Assembly: GCA_903905505.1 (NCBI GenBank)
Contig: CAIVGL010000126.1
Coordinates: 1-64,000 of the forward strand
Reading direction: 5' to 3'
Origin: an uncultured Bacteroidia bacterium
GTDB taxonomy: Bacteria; Bacteroidota; Bacteroidia; Bacteroidales; Prolixibacteraceae
Length of the DNA stretch: 64,000 nt
Both the position numbers and the translations under genes were made by a program. How positions within the stretch are numbered: the first letter of the stretch is position 1; each line of letters starts with the position of its first letter. Under the pieces are notes generated by a model. The model made no database searches, was not told the origin of the DNA, and was given only the letters and a program-made list of their open reading frames with translations. Shown piece by piece: positions 43,825 through 53,115 of this stretch.

Positions 43825-46500
43825 ATGGATATGTTTAAATTAATTTTTTGCCTTCAATTCTTTCTTTTAATTGGCTTTTCTGCCTTTTCGTCCGATCAAG
43901 AGAAATTATCTCTGTATGACATGCATTGTGAGGGATTAACAAATCCATTCGGTATTGCAACCACAGCGCCAGGTTTAAGCTGGAAAATAGCTTCAAGTCA
44001 GAATGGCACTCGTCAAAAAGCCTATCAGATTATTGCTTCCACCGATAGCTCTCTGCTATCTGAACAGTCCGCTAATTTATGGAGTTCAGGAAAAATGAGT
44101 TCTCCTACTAAAGGTATAGTTGTCTGGGGTGGAAAAAAATTAGATTCTAGGTCGTTAGTCTATTGGAAAGTTCGTGTATGGGATCAGAATGACCAGGCTT
44201 CTTCCTGGAGTTCGACAGGGAGTTTTAGTGTTGGTTTACTCGCTGGGGTAGACTGGAAAGCCGATTATATTGGCCTACCTATATCTGCAGGTAATCCAGA
44301 AAGTCCATTATTAACCACCCGTTTTAAGTTGTCTGGAAAGGCCAATAAACGATTTATATATGTTAATTCATTGGGTTATCACGAGGTATATATCAATGGG
44401 GTAAAAGTTGGAAATGCTCTTCTGGCACCTGCCGTTTCACAGTTTAATAAAAGATCTTTGAGTTTAACTTACGATGTCTCTTCTTACTTAAAAGAGGGAG
44501 ATAACGACCTCGTGATTTGGCTTGGACGGGGATGGTATACCGCTAATTTGCCTGGCGTTGAGTATAAAGGACCCTTAGTAAAAGCTAGGCTAGAAGAATT
44601 AGTTGATGGCAAATGGAATACCATTTGTGCTACCGATTCCACCTGGAAGGGGAGAGTTAGTGGGTATTCAGCGATCGAAACAGGTAAGGCTGGACACTTT
44701 GGTGGTGAGAAAATTAATGCAAATACGACTCTTTCCGATTTAACTGGTCCTACTTTACAGAAGGAAACTTGGAGCCCAGTCTATATTACGCGCATTCCTA
44801 ACCATCTAGTTACACCTCAGACCGTTGAGGTTAATAAAATTCAGGGTGAGGTTGGTGTTTCATCTGTTAAGTCGTTTGGTCGTAAAACTTGGCTTGTCGA
44901 TATGGGGACTACCCTTACAGGTATTGCAGAGGTTAAGTTTGCTGGCTTAACAGCCGGTCAAGAAGTTATTCTTCAATATACCGATCATCTAGATACAGAT
45001 GGAAAATTTGCTTCTCAACGCCAAGAAGATGCTTATGTGGCGAAGGGTTCAGGGAACGAGATCTTTAAAAGTAAGTTCAATTACCATGGATTCCGATATA
45101 TTAAAATTAGCAACCTGATTACGGCCCCTACAAAGGAGAGTATTAAGGCCTTTCTGGTGCACACCGACTATAGGCCAGCAGCCACTTTCGCTAGCTCAGA
45201 CAAGGATCTAAATACAATCCACGACATGCTTTTCTATACCCTGAAATGCCTTAGTATTGGAGGTTATTTAGTCGATTGTCCTCAGCTCGAACGGTTAGGC
45301 TATGGTGGAGATGGCAATGCCTCCACATTAACGGCTCAGACTATGTTTGACTTAGGCCCTCTTTATTCGAATTGGCTTCAAGCTTGGGGCGATTGTGTGC
45401 GCGAAGATGGTGGAATGCCTCATACGGCTCCGTGTCCTTATCCTGCTGGCGGTGGTCCCTATTGGTGTGCATTTATTATCACCGCTTCTTACAAGACTTA
45501 CCTCAACTATGGGGATGCTCGAGTTTTGGAGAAATATTATCCAATCATGCAGCAGTGGTTAGGGTATGTTGCGAAATATTCACCAGATGGCTTACTTCAA
45601 CCTTGGCCAGAGACAGACTATAGAGGATGGTACCTAGGTGATTGGGCTGTTCCTGAAGGGGTGGATCAGAGAGATAAGGGATCGATTAACTTAGTCGATA
45701 ACTGTGTGGTTAGTCAAAGTTTGGATAAAATGGAGAAGATAGCGCTCTTGTTAGGCAAGAAGGATGATGCCCAAAGGTACGCTATGCAAAATGAGAAACT
45801 CAAAAAACAAATACATCAAGCCTATTTTAATCCCTCGAAATATAGCTATGCCAGTGGGTCTCAAATAGACAATAGCTACCCGCTCCTAACAAACTTAGTT
45901 CCGGACTCTTTGATCTCAAAGGTGACTCAGTCACTTCAAAACGAGATTGTGGTGAAGCGCGGTGGTCATATTGCGACAGGTCTTGTCGGGATTCCTATTT
46001 TTACGGAGTGGGCTGTTAAAAATAGAACGGTCGATCTGTATTACAACATGTTGAAAAAGCGCGATTATCCGGGATTCCTATATATGATCGATCAAGGTGC
46101 TACCACAATATGGGAACACTGGTCTGGACAAAGATCTCGGATTCATAATTGCTACAACGGTATCGGATCGTGGTTTTACCAAGCGGTAGGTGGCATTCAA
46201 CCAGATGATAATTATCCAGGATATACTCAGGTATTTATTGATCCTCAAATTCCGACTGGAGTTACTTGGGCAAAATCGACCAAAGAAACACCGAATGGAA
46301 AGCTTGCTGTTAACTGGACACTTGAAAACAAAACATTGAAGATAGAGGTTGAGGTGCCAGTGGGATGTCTGGCGAAGGTTGTCTTAAAGGCCGGAACGAA
46401 ATCATATATCTTAAATGAGAAGTCCATAACTCTAGGTTCTCAAGAGTCTAATTTAGTAAGCCTCGAAAGTGGAAAATATACGCTAAGTTATCAGCTGTAG
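43825..46500 (+). CDS. Alpha-L-rhamnosidase, GH78 family
   Basis: The 891-residue enzyme has a signal peptide (about residues 1-21), N-terminal beta-sandwich domains including the rhamnosidase-N fold (VNSLGYHEVYINGVKVG), then an (alpha/alpha)6 catalytic barrel. The barrel shows DCPQLERLGYGGDGNAS, a variant of the usual DCPQRDERxGWTGD with acid residues kept, and GATTIWEHW, which holds the candidate catalytic glutamate. A C-terminal beta domain ends the chain. It removes terminal rhamnose from plant or algal glycans. No SusC/SusD pair or regulator is adjacent. Confidence 0.9.
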   Translation: MDMFKLIFCLQFFLLIGFSAFSSDQEKLSLYDMHCEGLTNPFGIATTAPGLSWKIASSQNGTRQKAYQIIASTDSSLLSEQSANLWSSGKMSSPTKGIVVWGGKKLDSRSLVYWKVRVWDQNDQASSWSSTGSFSVGLLAGVDWKADYIGLPISAGNPESPLLTTRFKLSGKANKRFIYVNSLGYHEVYINGVKVGNALLAPAVSQFNKRSLSLTYDVSSYLKEGDNDLVIWLGRGWYTANLPGVEYKGPLVKARLEELVDGKWNTICATDSTWKGRVSGYSAIETGKAGHFGGEKINANTTLSDLTGPTLQKETWSPVYITRIPNHLVTPQTVEVNKIQGEVGVSSVKSFGRKTWLVDMGTTLTGIAEVKFAGLTAGQEVILQYTDHLDTDGKFASQRQEDAYVAKGSGNEIFKSKFNYHGFRYIKISNLITAPTKESIKAFLVHTDYRPAATFASSDKDLNTIHDMLFYTLKCLSIGGYLVDCPQLERLGYGGDGNASTLTAQTMFDLGPLYSNWLQAWGDCVREDGGMPHTAPCPYPAGGGPYWCAFIITASYKTYLNYGDARVLEKYYPIMQQWLGYVAKYSPDGLLQPWPETDYRGWYLGDWAVPEGVDQRDKGSINLVDNCVVSQSLDKMEKIALLLGKKDDAQRYAMQNEKLKKQIHQAYFNPSKYSYASGSQIDNSYPLLTNLVPDSLISKVTQSLQNEIVVKRGGHIATGLVGIPIFTEWAVKNRTVDLYYNMLKKRDYPGFLYMIDQGATTIWEHWSGQRSRIHNCYNGIGSWFYQAVGGIQPDDNYPGYTQVFIDPQIPTGVTWAKSTKETPNGKLAVNWTLENKTLKIEVEVPVGCLAKVVLKAGTKSYILNEKSITLGSQESNLVSLESGKYTLSYQL

Positions 46501-46531
46501 ACGAAATGGTTAGCTGTGCTTTAGGAGAAAA

Positions 46532-46918
46532 TTACCGAAAGCCATGATTTGAAGATGGAGAGACCTTAATGCTGTCGACGAAATAATGACTCTCACCTTT
46601 CCAAGGTAGGGTGCCATTTTTCTCTATGTAATGCACTACAATGGATTGCCCTTGCGCTTTCTCAATTTCTTGCGCTACTTTTTGGTCTGTAACCGAGAAT
46701 AAAAATTTCTCTGATGCAATGACAACATTCGCGTTACTTTGAACACTGCTTAGGATCATCTCGCCCTCATAGGTCTTGAATAGATTTCCTTTCCGTGAAA
46801 ACTTCTGCAGCAATCCAGCCCTGTAGCCATCACTGTAGGTAAAGCTATATTTCCAGTAAATGGATAGCGCAAAGAAAAGCAAGATCGATACAACTGCGAT
46901 GGAAAGAATTTTTTTCAT
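46532..46918 (-). CDS. Small conserved membrane-anchored protein of unknown function
   Basis: The product is 128 residues from MKKILSIAV (an upstream Met adds three). One N-terminal hydrophobic helix (about residues 5-22) looks like an uncleaved anchor or signal. A soluble domain follows with DGYRAGLLQKFSRKGNLFKTYEGE and VVHYIEKNGTLPWKGESHYFV. Proteins like this occur across Bacteroidota with no known role. It converges with the rhamnosidase gene, 31 nt apart. Confidence 0.75.
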   Translation of the reverse strand: MKKILSIAVVSILLFFALSIYWKYSFTYSDGYRAGLLQKFSRKGNLFKTYEGEMILSSVQSNANVVIASEKFLFSVTDQKVAQEIEKAQGQSIVVHYIEKNGTLPWKGESHYFVDSIKVSPSSNHGFR

Positions 46919-47106
46919 AGTATTCAAGTTTAAGTACCCTTTGACAAACTTAGTTTATTTCTGTGAATCTGCAGTTTTTCGTCGTAAGACAGGTGATAAA
47001 GACTATTTTATCTACTAGTTTCACGATAAATAGGAATAACCGAAAAATAAATTGTCAAATCTGATTAAAAATACGAATTTTGAACCTCAAATAAAAAAGT
47101 AAAATC

Positions 47107-48792
47107 ATGGCAGAAGATAGGCAAGTTATATTCTCAATGTATAAGGTAAGCAAGACTTATCCACCACAGAAGACAGTTATTAAAGATATCTCACTCTCAT
47201 TTTATTTGGGAGCTAAGATTGGAATTATTGGTTTAAATGGCTCTGGTAAGTCGACGCTTCTGAGAATTATCGCAGGTCTAGAGAAAGATTTTAACGGTGA
47301 GTTGGCTTTCTCAGCCGGATATACCGTGGGTCATTTGTCGCAAGAACCCGAATTAGATGATACCAAGACCGTGATGGGCATTGTTCAAGAAGGGGCGCAA
47401 GATATTGTCGATATTTTGGAGGAATACGAAGAGATCAATCAAAAATTTGGTCTGCCTGAGGTTTATGAGAATCCAGATGTTATGGATAAGATGATGGACC
47501 GTCAAGCTGTATTGCAAGAGAAAATTGATGCGACTGATGCGTGGAATCTGAATAATAGGTTAGAACGCGCGATGGATGCCCTCCGTTGTCCAGATGGTGA
47601 TACCTCGGTTAAAGTGCTATCAGGAGGAGAGAGGCGCCGAGTAGCTCTTTGTCGCCTGTTGCTTAAACAACCCGATATTCTATTGCTTGATGAGCCAACG
47701 AATCACCTTGATGCAGAATCTGTTGAGTGGTTAGAGCTTCATTTACAACAATATAAAGGAACAGTTATCTGTATTACCCATGATCGATATTTCTTGGATA
47801 ATGTGGCTGGCTGGATTCTAGAACTCGATAGGGGAGAAGGGATACCCTGGAAGGGGAACTATTCAAGCTGGCTTGAGCAGAAGTCTAAACGTCTGGAAAT
47901 GGAAGAAAAAGGGGTTTCTAAACGACGTAAAACACTTGAGCGAGAATTAGAATGGGTGAAAATGAGTCCAAAGGCACGTCAAGCCAAATCAAAAGCTCGA
48001 CTGGGTGCTTATGAAAAGCTATTAAATGAAGATGTGAAGCAGAAAGAGGATAAACTAGAGTTGTTTATCCCGAATGGACCTCGCTTGGGTGATAAGGTCA
48101 TCGAAGCACATGGTGTTTCAAAGGCATATGGTGATCGTTTGTTGTTTGAAGGCCTCGACTTTGTCCTTCCACCAAATGGCATCGTAGGTGTTATCGGTCC
48201 CAATGGTGCAGGTAAAACGACGTTGTTCCGGATGATCCTCGGACTTGAAAAAATTGATTCAGGTAGTTTTTCTGTTGGCGAGACTGTGAAAATTGGATAT
48301 GCCGATCAAGGTCACGAAGCCATTGTCAATGATAAAACTGTCTATCAGGTGCTTTCTGGCGGAACCGATGAGGTGATGGTGGGTGGTCGTATGACCAATG
48401 CACGTGCTTATGTTTCACGATTTAATTTCAGTGGTGCTGATCAAGAGAAAAAGTGCGGCGTTTTGTCTGGCGGGGAGAAAAATAGACTTCACCTCGCTTT
48501 AACACTGAAGTCAGAAGCAAATGTGCTCCTCCTCGATGAGCCAACCAATGATATTGATGTTAATACGTTAAGAGCGCTCGAAGAGGGTCTTGATAGCTTT
48601 GCCGGTTGTGCCGTAGTTATCTCTCATGATCGCTGGTTTTTAGATCGCGTCGCAACGCATATCCTAGCTTTTGAGGGAAATTCACAAGTCTATTATTTCG
48701 AAGGAAGCTATTCGGAATATGAAGAGAATAAGAAGAAACGACTTGGCGATAGTACGCCACATCGTATTCGCTATAAAAAACTGGGAGAGTAA
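47107..48792 (+). CDS. ettA: Energy-dependent translational throttle protein EttA (ABC-F ATPase)
   Basis: This 561-residue ABC-F protein has two ATPase domains and no membrane part. Domain 1: GLNGSGKSTLLRI, LSGGERRRVALCRL, LLLDEPTNHLD. Domain 2: GPNGAGKTTLFRMI, LSGGEKNRLHLALTL and LLLDEPTNDID. The EttA hallmark segment KMSPKARQAKSKARL between the domains (about residues 280-295) is present. EttA binds the ribosomal E site and holds initiation when energy is low. It is monocistronic, ended by the hairpin at 48815. Confidence 0.95.
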   Translation: MAEDRQVIFSMYKVSKTYPPQKTVIKDISLSFYLGAKIGIIGLNGSGKSTLLRIIAGLEKDFNGELAFSAGYTVGHLSQEPELDDTKTVMGIVQEGAQDIVDILEEYEEINQKFGLPEVYENPDVMDKMMDRQAVLQEKIDATDAWNLNNRLERAMDALRCPDGDTSVKVLSGGERRRVALCRLLLKQPDILLLDEPTNHLDAESVEWLELHLQQYKGTVICITHDRYFLDNVAGWILELDRGEGIPWKGNYSSWLEQKSKRLEMEEKGVSKRRKTLERELEWVKMSPKARQAKSKARLGAYEKLLNEDVKQKEDKLELFIPNGPRLGDKVIEAHGVSKAYGDRLLFEGLDFVLPPNGIVGVIGPNGAGKTTLFRMILGLEKIDSGSFSVGETVKIGYADQGHEAIVNDKTVYQVLSGGTDEVMVGGRMTNARAYVSRFNFSGADQEKKCGVLSGGEKNRLHLALTLKSEANVLLLDEPTNDIDVNTLRALEEGLDSFAGCAVVISHDRWFLDRVATHILAFEGNSQVYYFEGSYSEYEENKKKRLGDSTPHRIRYKKLGE

Positions 48793-48814
48793 GGAATTCC
48801 AATTCTATTCGAAT

Positions 48815-48848
48815 AAAAAAATCCGGAAAAAGCTTTCCGGATTTTTTT
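48815..48848. terminator. Bidirectional hairpin terminator between ettA and the Gfo/Idh/MocA gene
   Basis: Arms 48815-48829 and 48834-48848 form a perfect 15-bp stem (core TCCGGAAA/TTTCCGGA) with A and T tracts on either side, so it can end transcription from both convergent genes. Confidence 0.9.
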
Positions 48849-48872
48849 TATTGTCTTTAGTATTCTAAAACC

Positions 48873-49931
48873 TTATTCTGCTGCGAATGGGAGGGTCTTT
48901 TTCAGACGATTGCTCTCTAAGCAAGCCTCGAGTATTCGGATTACGGTTAAGGCCTCCTCTGGCTTAACAAAGAGCTCTTTTCCTTCCCGAATCGTTCCAT
49001 GCAGTTTCGCATAAAAACCGGCTAAGTCACCTGGAAGCGTCTCGATTTTTCCATGGAAATGGAGACCATTGACCGTGGTGTTAAGTGTTCCCCAGTCTTC
49101 TGGTTTATCTTCACCCCAGAAAGGCTCGTTAGGGAGGTGATGTAACTTCAGCATCTCTTCTTGTGGATCAGTAGCCATCTTCACAAATGATCCTTCCGTG
49201 CCATGGACAATATACTGAGGACCCATTTCGCGCACCAAATAAGAGCAGCGTAGGATGGCACTGAACTTATCGTAATGCAACCGAATATCAAAATTATCTG
49301 TTGTTCGACCTCCAGTGCGCAAGACGTTAAGGTGAGCAGTTACTGCCTTTGGAATGCCGAATAGCACTAAGGTCTGATCGACAATATGGGATCCTAAATT
49401 AAATAGTACGCCGGTGCGCTCATCGCCATCTTCTTTCCATGATCCTTCTTGGATGTAGTTCCGATAACGATCGTAATGCGCTTCATATTCTACCACTCGG
49501 CCGAGCATTTTATCTTCAAGAATCTTTTGTAAGGTCAAGAAGCCATTGTCTAATCGCTTGCTTTGATAGACCGTAAGGAGAACCCCTTTTTTCTTTGCTA
49601 AGGCGATAAGCTCTCTAGCTTCTTCGCTTGTTTTAGTGAATGGCTTCTCTACCACCACATGCTTTCCCGCTTCAATGGCCTGTTTTGCCATCTCGAAATG
49701 CAAGAAATCTGGAGTATTGACTAGGACTAGCTCAACAGCGGGATCATTTAGTATCTCATCGTACGAGCGGACGATGGTCGCTTCTGGATATCGTTGGCTA
49801 GAGCTATTCTTAGTCCGTTCTAATATCTTGTGTATTTTGTATTTCTCTGGAAAAATCTTTAGCGATGGTCCTTGAAAAACGGTGCCAGACATTCCAAATG
49901 ATGCAATTGCGGTAACGATTGGTTGACTCAT
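48873..49931 (-). CDS. Gfo/Idh/MocA family oxidoreductase, cytosolic
   Basis: The 352-residue protein has an N-terminal Rossmann fold beginning VTAIASFGMSGTVF, which lacks a strict GxGxxG because the third Gly region is altered. It also has the NADP-binding HVVVEKPFT motif and a C-terminal alpha/beta domain with the catalytic-type DERTGVLFNLGSHIVDQTLVLFG segment. No signal peptide is seen, unlike the family member at 1-1095. It likely oxidises a sugar or inositol-like substrate. It stands alone. Confidence 0.85.
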   Translation of the reverse strand: MSQPIVTAIASFGMSGTVFQGPSLKIFPEKYKIHKILERTKNSSSQRYPEATIVRSYDEILNDPAVELVLVNTPDFLHFEMAKQAIEAGKHVVVEKPFTKTSEEARELIALAKKKGVLLTVYQSKRLDNGFLTLQKILEDKMLGRVVEYEAHYDRYRNYIQEGSWKEDGDERTGVLFNLGSHIVDQTLVLFGIPKAVTAHLNVLRTGGRTTDNFDIRLHYDKFSAILRCSYLVREMGPQYIVHGTEGSFVKMATDPQEEMLKLHHLPNEPFWGEDKPEDWGTLNTTVNGLHFHGKIETLPGDLAGFYAKLHGTIREGKELFVKPEEALTVIRILEACLESNRLKKTLPFAAE

Positions 49932-49995
49932 GATTTGTGGGTTGTTTTATAGTCTAAAGATAGTCGTTTGTTTCTATTGATCTATTGTTTGTTGT

Positions 49996-51090
49996 CTAAA
50001 GCCATTTTTTTCGTCTGAAAAACAGCAGCATAAATGCTGTGATTATAATCATGATGCCCCAGAAAATAAAGTAGCCATACCGCATCTCGAGTTCGGGTAA
50101 GTATTTGAAGTTCATGCCATAAACACCTGCAAAGAATGTTAGGGGAATAAATATAGCTGAAAATATTGTTAGGACCTTCATGATCTCATTCATCTTATTG
50201 CTTACCGTTGAGAGATAAAGATCCATCATTCCTGAAGTAAGATCCCTTAGGCTCTCTAGTGTTTCAATGATTTGAATGGTGTGATCGTAGTTGTTTCTAA
50301 AATACATTCTCGTCTCGTCATTGAGCAACTGATGATCGGAGTTGTAGACCTGATTTAGAACTTCGCGAGCAGGCCAGATGGTTTTTTTGACATAGCCTAA
50401 ACGCCTTTTCGTTTTATAAATGGCCTCTTGTACCTCTTGACCTGGCCCAGCGATGAGCTGTTCTTCAATCTCTTCGATGTTGTCGCCTATCCCTTCAATA
50501 AGTGTAAAGTAGTGGTCGATGATGATATCGATGATGGCAAAAGCTAGATAGTCGCTTTTCATCTTTCGAATTCGCCCCTTGCTAGATAGAATTCGACTCT
50601 TTAAAGTCTCAAAATCGTTCGGTGTCGTTTCATGAAAAGAGATGACAAAGTTGGTTCCTAGAATTAAACTAACTTGTTCGATGGTTACCTCTTGATTTTC
50701 GGGATTCAATTGAAGTATCTTAAATACCAATAAGATGTAGTTTTCACGTTCTTCTATTCTTGGGCGCTGTGTTGTATTGGCAATATCTTCAAGATCAAGT
50801 GATATGATATTAAATTGTTGTCCAATCTCTTGCAGGATTTCAGAGTTGTGTACACCTGTCACCTGGATCCATTTTATACCCGGATGTTCAAGGTAACCCG
50901 GTAATTCAGAGACTGTTTTCGCTTTCGTAACCTTTGTAAAGGTCGATTCATCATATTCGATCACCTCAATAGTAACGTTTTCAGCCCTCTCTTTGCCAAT
51001 ATATTCTATGGTTCCAGGAATAGTTCCTTTCTGAGCTGTTTTCGATACAAATTTATGAAGGTCAATCTTTTTAATTTTTCGTTTCGCCAT
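49996..51090 (-). CDS. corA: Magnesium/cobalt transporter CorA
   Basis: This 364-residue channel has a large cytosolic N-terminal domain, a long helical stalk and two C-terminal membrane helices. The first helix ends in the filter motif YGMNF (GMNF at about residues 325-328), followed by a short acidic loop (LPELEMRYGY) and the second helix with a basic tail RRKKWL. It imports Mg2+ as a pentamer. It is monocistronic. Confidence 0.95.
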   Translation of the reverse strand: MAKRKIKKIDLHKFVSKTAQKGTIPGTIEYIGKERAENVTIEVIEYDESTFTKVTKAKTVSELPGYLEHPGIKWIQVTGVHNSEILQEIGQQFNIISLDLEDIANTTQRPRIEERENYILLVFKILQLNPENQEVTIEQVSLILGTNFVISFHETTPNDFETLKSRILSSKGRIRKMKSDYLAFAIIDIIIDHYFTLIEGIGDNIEEIEEQLIAGPGQEVQEAIYKTKRRLGYVKKTIWPAREVLNQVYNSDHQLLNDETRMYFRNNYDHTIQIIETLESLRDLTSGMMDLYLSTVSNKMNEIMKVLTIFSAIFIPLTFFAGVYGMNFKYLPELEMRYGYFIFWGIMIIITAFMLLFFRRKKWL

Positions 51091-51272
51091 CTTTAATTGG
51101 TTTTTAGCAATGTTTCAAGATAAAGAAAAATAGATTGAACTACTAAATTAAATGTAATTAAGATTCCTTAATTTAGCCATTGAATTTTTCAGGTTGAAAT
51201 TACCTTTTTTAATAATATATCGGAAAGATCTTGCAATTTTTAGATCGCCTAATCATTAAACCTATTAATCGT

Positions 51273-51725
51273 ATGAAAACTCAGCGTATTCTTTTGTTAT
51301 TGTTCATGTTATTGACCCTTTTTTCGGTTGATGTTCTGGCCAAGGATGGTGAAGTTATGAAGATCGATAAGGCCCAATTTAAAGAGTTGGTAATGGATTA
51401 TGAGAAAAATCCTAAGGAGTGGAAATTTGCGGGGAAGTTGCCTTGCATTATTGATTTTTATGCCGATTGGTGTGGCCCTTGCAGAACAGCATCTCCAATT
51501 TTAGAGGAGCTTGCATTGAAATACAAGGGTAAGCTGATGGTTTATAAAGTTAATACCGATCAGGAGCGCGAACTGTCAACGGTTTTTGGCATTAGTGGCA
51601 TCCCTGCTTTTTTATGGGTTCCGCAGCAGGGAAATCCAACGATGACTAGTGGTGTTGCTAAATCTGCCGAAGAGACGAAACTTCAGTTTGAGAAAATCAT
51701 TCAAGAACAACTTCAAGTGAAGTAA
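51273..51725 (+). CDS. Secreted thioredoxin-fold protein
   Basis: The product is 150 residues from the ATG at 51273 (an upstream TTG would add 14 but weakens the signal peptide). A signal peptide covers about residues 1-23. The thioredoxin fold has FYADWCGPCRTASPILEEL, with active-site cysteines C67 and C70, and the cis-proline motif GISGIPAFLWV. It is therefore a periplasmic thiol oxidoreductase of the WCGPC type. Partner proteins are not evident. A hairpin at 51724 overlaps its stop codon. Confidence 0.88.
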   Translation: MKTQRILLLLFMLLTLFSVDVLAKDGEVMKIDKAQFKELVMDYEKNPKEWKFAGKLPCIIDFYADWCGPCRTASPILEELALKYKGKLMVYKVNTDQERELSTVFGISGIPAFLWVPQQGNPTMTSGVAKSAEETKLQFEKIIQEQLQVK

Positions 51726-51764
51726 AAAAGGGTGGACTCAATCAAATTGAATCCACCCTTTTTT
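51724..51764 (+). terminator. Hairpin terminator after the thioredoxin gene
   Basis: AAAAAAGGGTGGA (51724-51736) pairs with TCCACCCTTTTTT (51752-51764), a perfect 13-bp stem; TCAAT/ATTGA continues the stem inside after one mismatch. The A and T tracts let it work for the convergent fucosidase gene as well. Confidence 0.9.
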
Positions 51765-51784
51765 GTTTTAACTAGCAAGTTAAA

Positions 51785-53086
51785 TTAGATTTCAATAACA
51801 ACTATTGTGTCAATTGGTTTCCGTTTGTCATTTGGAACTTTGATGGTAATCCCAAATTCGTTTTGTTTGAAAATAACTTTAGATTGATCGTCGAAGAGGT
51901 AAGCTTTCTTGATCTTCTTTCCAAAGTCATTCAGTAGAATATTCTCGTCTGATTCACCCATTAAATGGACGTAAATTTTATTTCCTTTGGCAGTGGTAAC
52001 TCCCCATGGATGAGCATCGATAGGGCCTCCTCGTGTTCCATACACGGTTTCACCATATTTTTTCATCCATACGCCCATCTCGCCAAGAGTTTTGATGAAT
52101 TCAGGCTGAATTTTACCACTTGGCATCGGACCAACGTTGAGTAAGAAATTGGCGTTTAATCCAGCTGCTTTTACCAAATATTGCACAAGCTGTGTGGTTG
52201 ATTTGAAATTTTTATCATGGATATTAAAGCCCCAAGCACCATTCATGGTTTCGCAGGTCTCAAGTGGCAGAGCACCTACTATTGACTCTTCACTAAATCC
52301 AGTCGTATTCTTTCCTGGTAAGTCTTTTTCAAACATTTGAAAATCTTCACCTGGCTTTGGTGCTTGGTGATGGTTATTACCTACTAGAGCGGCTGGCTGA
52401 AGCTTGTGAATCAGACTATAGGTTTTATCCAACCTCCAATCTGCATCTTTTTTATCCCACCATCCATCGAACCAAATTCCGGCAATCTCACCATAATTGG
52501 TTAATAGCTCAGTTAGCTGGGCGTCCATGAAATCTAAGTATTTATACCAATCGCCACTTTTTGGGCGCTTTGAACTACCTCCTGTGCCTCCTCGTGGATA
52601 GTAATTCTCTTGGTACCAATCTAAATGCGAATGATAAAAGAAAAGTTTGACTCCTTGTTTATGGCATTCAAAGGCCAGTTCACGGAGTATATCTTTACCG
52701 TAAGGTGTTCTGTCGACGATATTCCATGTTGTTTGTTTGGTTGCCCACATGGCAAATCCATCATGATGCTTACTGGTGATGGTGATGTATTTCATTCCAG
52801 CATCTTTAACCATCTTCACCCAGTCGGCAGCGTTAAATCCAATTGGATTAAAGAATGCGGGTAGCTGTTCGTAAGTTGCTTTATCTATTTTTTGCTGGTT
52901 CATCACCCATTCACCACTGGCTAAGGTTGAATAGACCCCCCAGTGAATGAAAAGTCCAAACTTGGAGTCTTGGAACCATTGACGTGAGGCTAGGTTTTCT
53001 GGTGTTGGTTTGTAATCTTTTTGTCCTTTACTCGTGATGCTAGTTGAAAAGACGATTAGTAGTGCTAGGAAAATTCTATTTTTCAT
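51785..53086 (-). CDS. Alpha-L-fucosidase, GH29 family
   Basis: The 433-residue enzyme has a signal peptide (about residues 1-21) and a TIM barrel. FGLFIHWGVYS and TSKHHDGFAMW are the family blocks, and the nucleophile is predicted at D207 in IAGIWFDGWW. A C-terminal beta-sandwich follows from about residue 340. It hydrolyses terminal alpha-linked fucose in the periplasm. It is 29 nt downstream of a TIM-barrel isomerase gene, so both are probably one operon. A second GH29 gene lies at 57012; the two differ in length and motif detail. Confidence 0.92.
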   Translation of the reverse strand: MKNRIFLALLIVFSTSITSKGQKDYKPTPENLASRQWFQDSKFGLFIHWGVYSTLASGEWVMNQQKIDKATYEQLPAFFNPIGFNAADWVKMVKDAGMKYITITSKHHDGFAMWATKQTTWNIVDRTPYGKDILRELAFECHKQGVKLFFYHSHLDWYQENYYPRGGTGGSSKRPKSGDWYKYLDFMDAQLTELLTNYGEIAGIWFDGWWDKKDADWRLDKTYSLIHKLQPAALVGNNHHQAPKPGEDFQMFEKDLPGKNTTGFSEESIVGALPLETCETMNGAWGFNIHDKNFKSTTQLVQYLVKAAGLNANFLLNVGPMPSGKIQPEFIKTLGEMGVWMKKYGETVYGTRGGPIDAHPWGVTTAKGNKIYVHLMGESDENILLNDFGKKIKKAYLFDDQSKVIFKQNEFGITIKVPNDKRKPIDTIVVIEI

Positions 53087-53115
53087 CTGTTTTTTGTTAG
53101 GTATTATTGTAAAAA

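Noticed and set aside
48671-48868. A small plus-strand gene overlapping the end of ettA.
   Set aside because: It is out of frame with ettA, runs through the terminator hairpin and has no coding character of its own.
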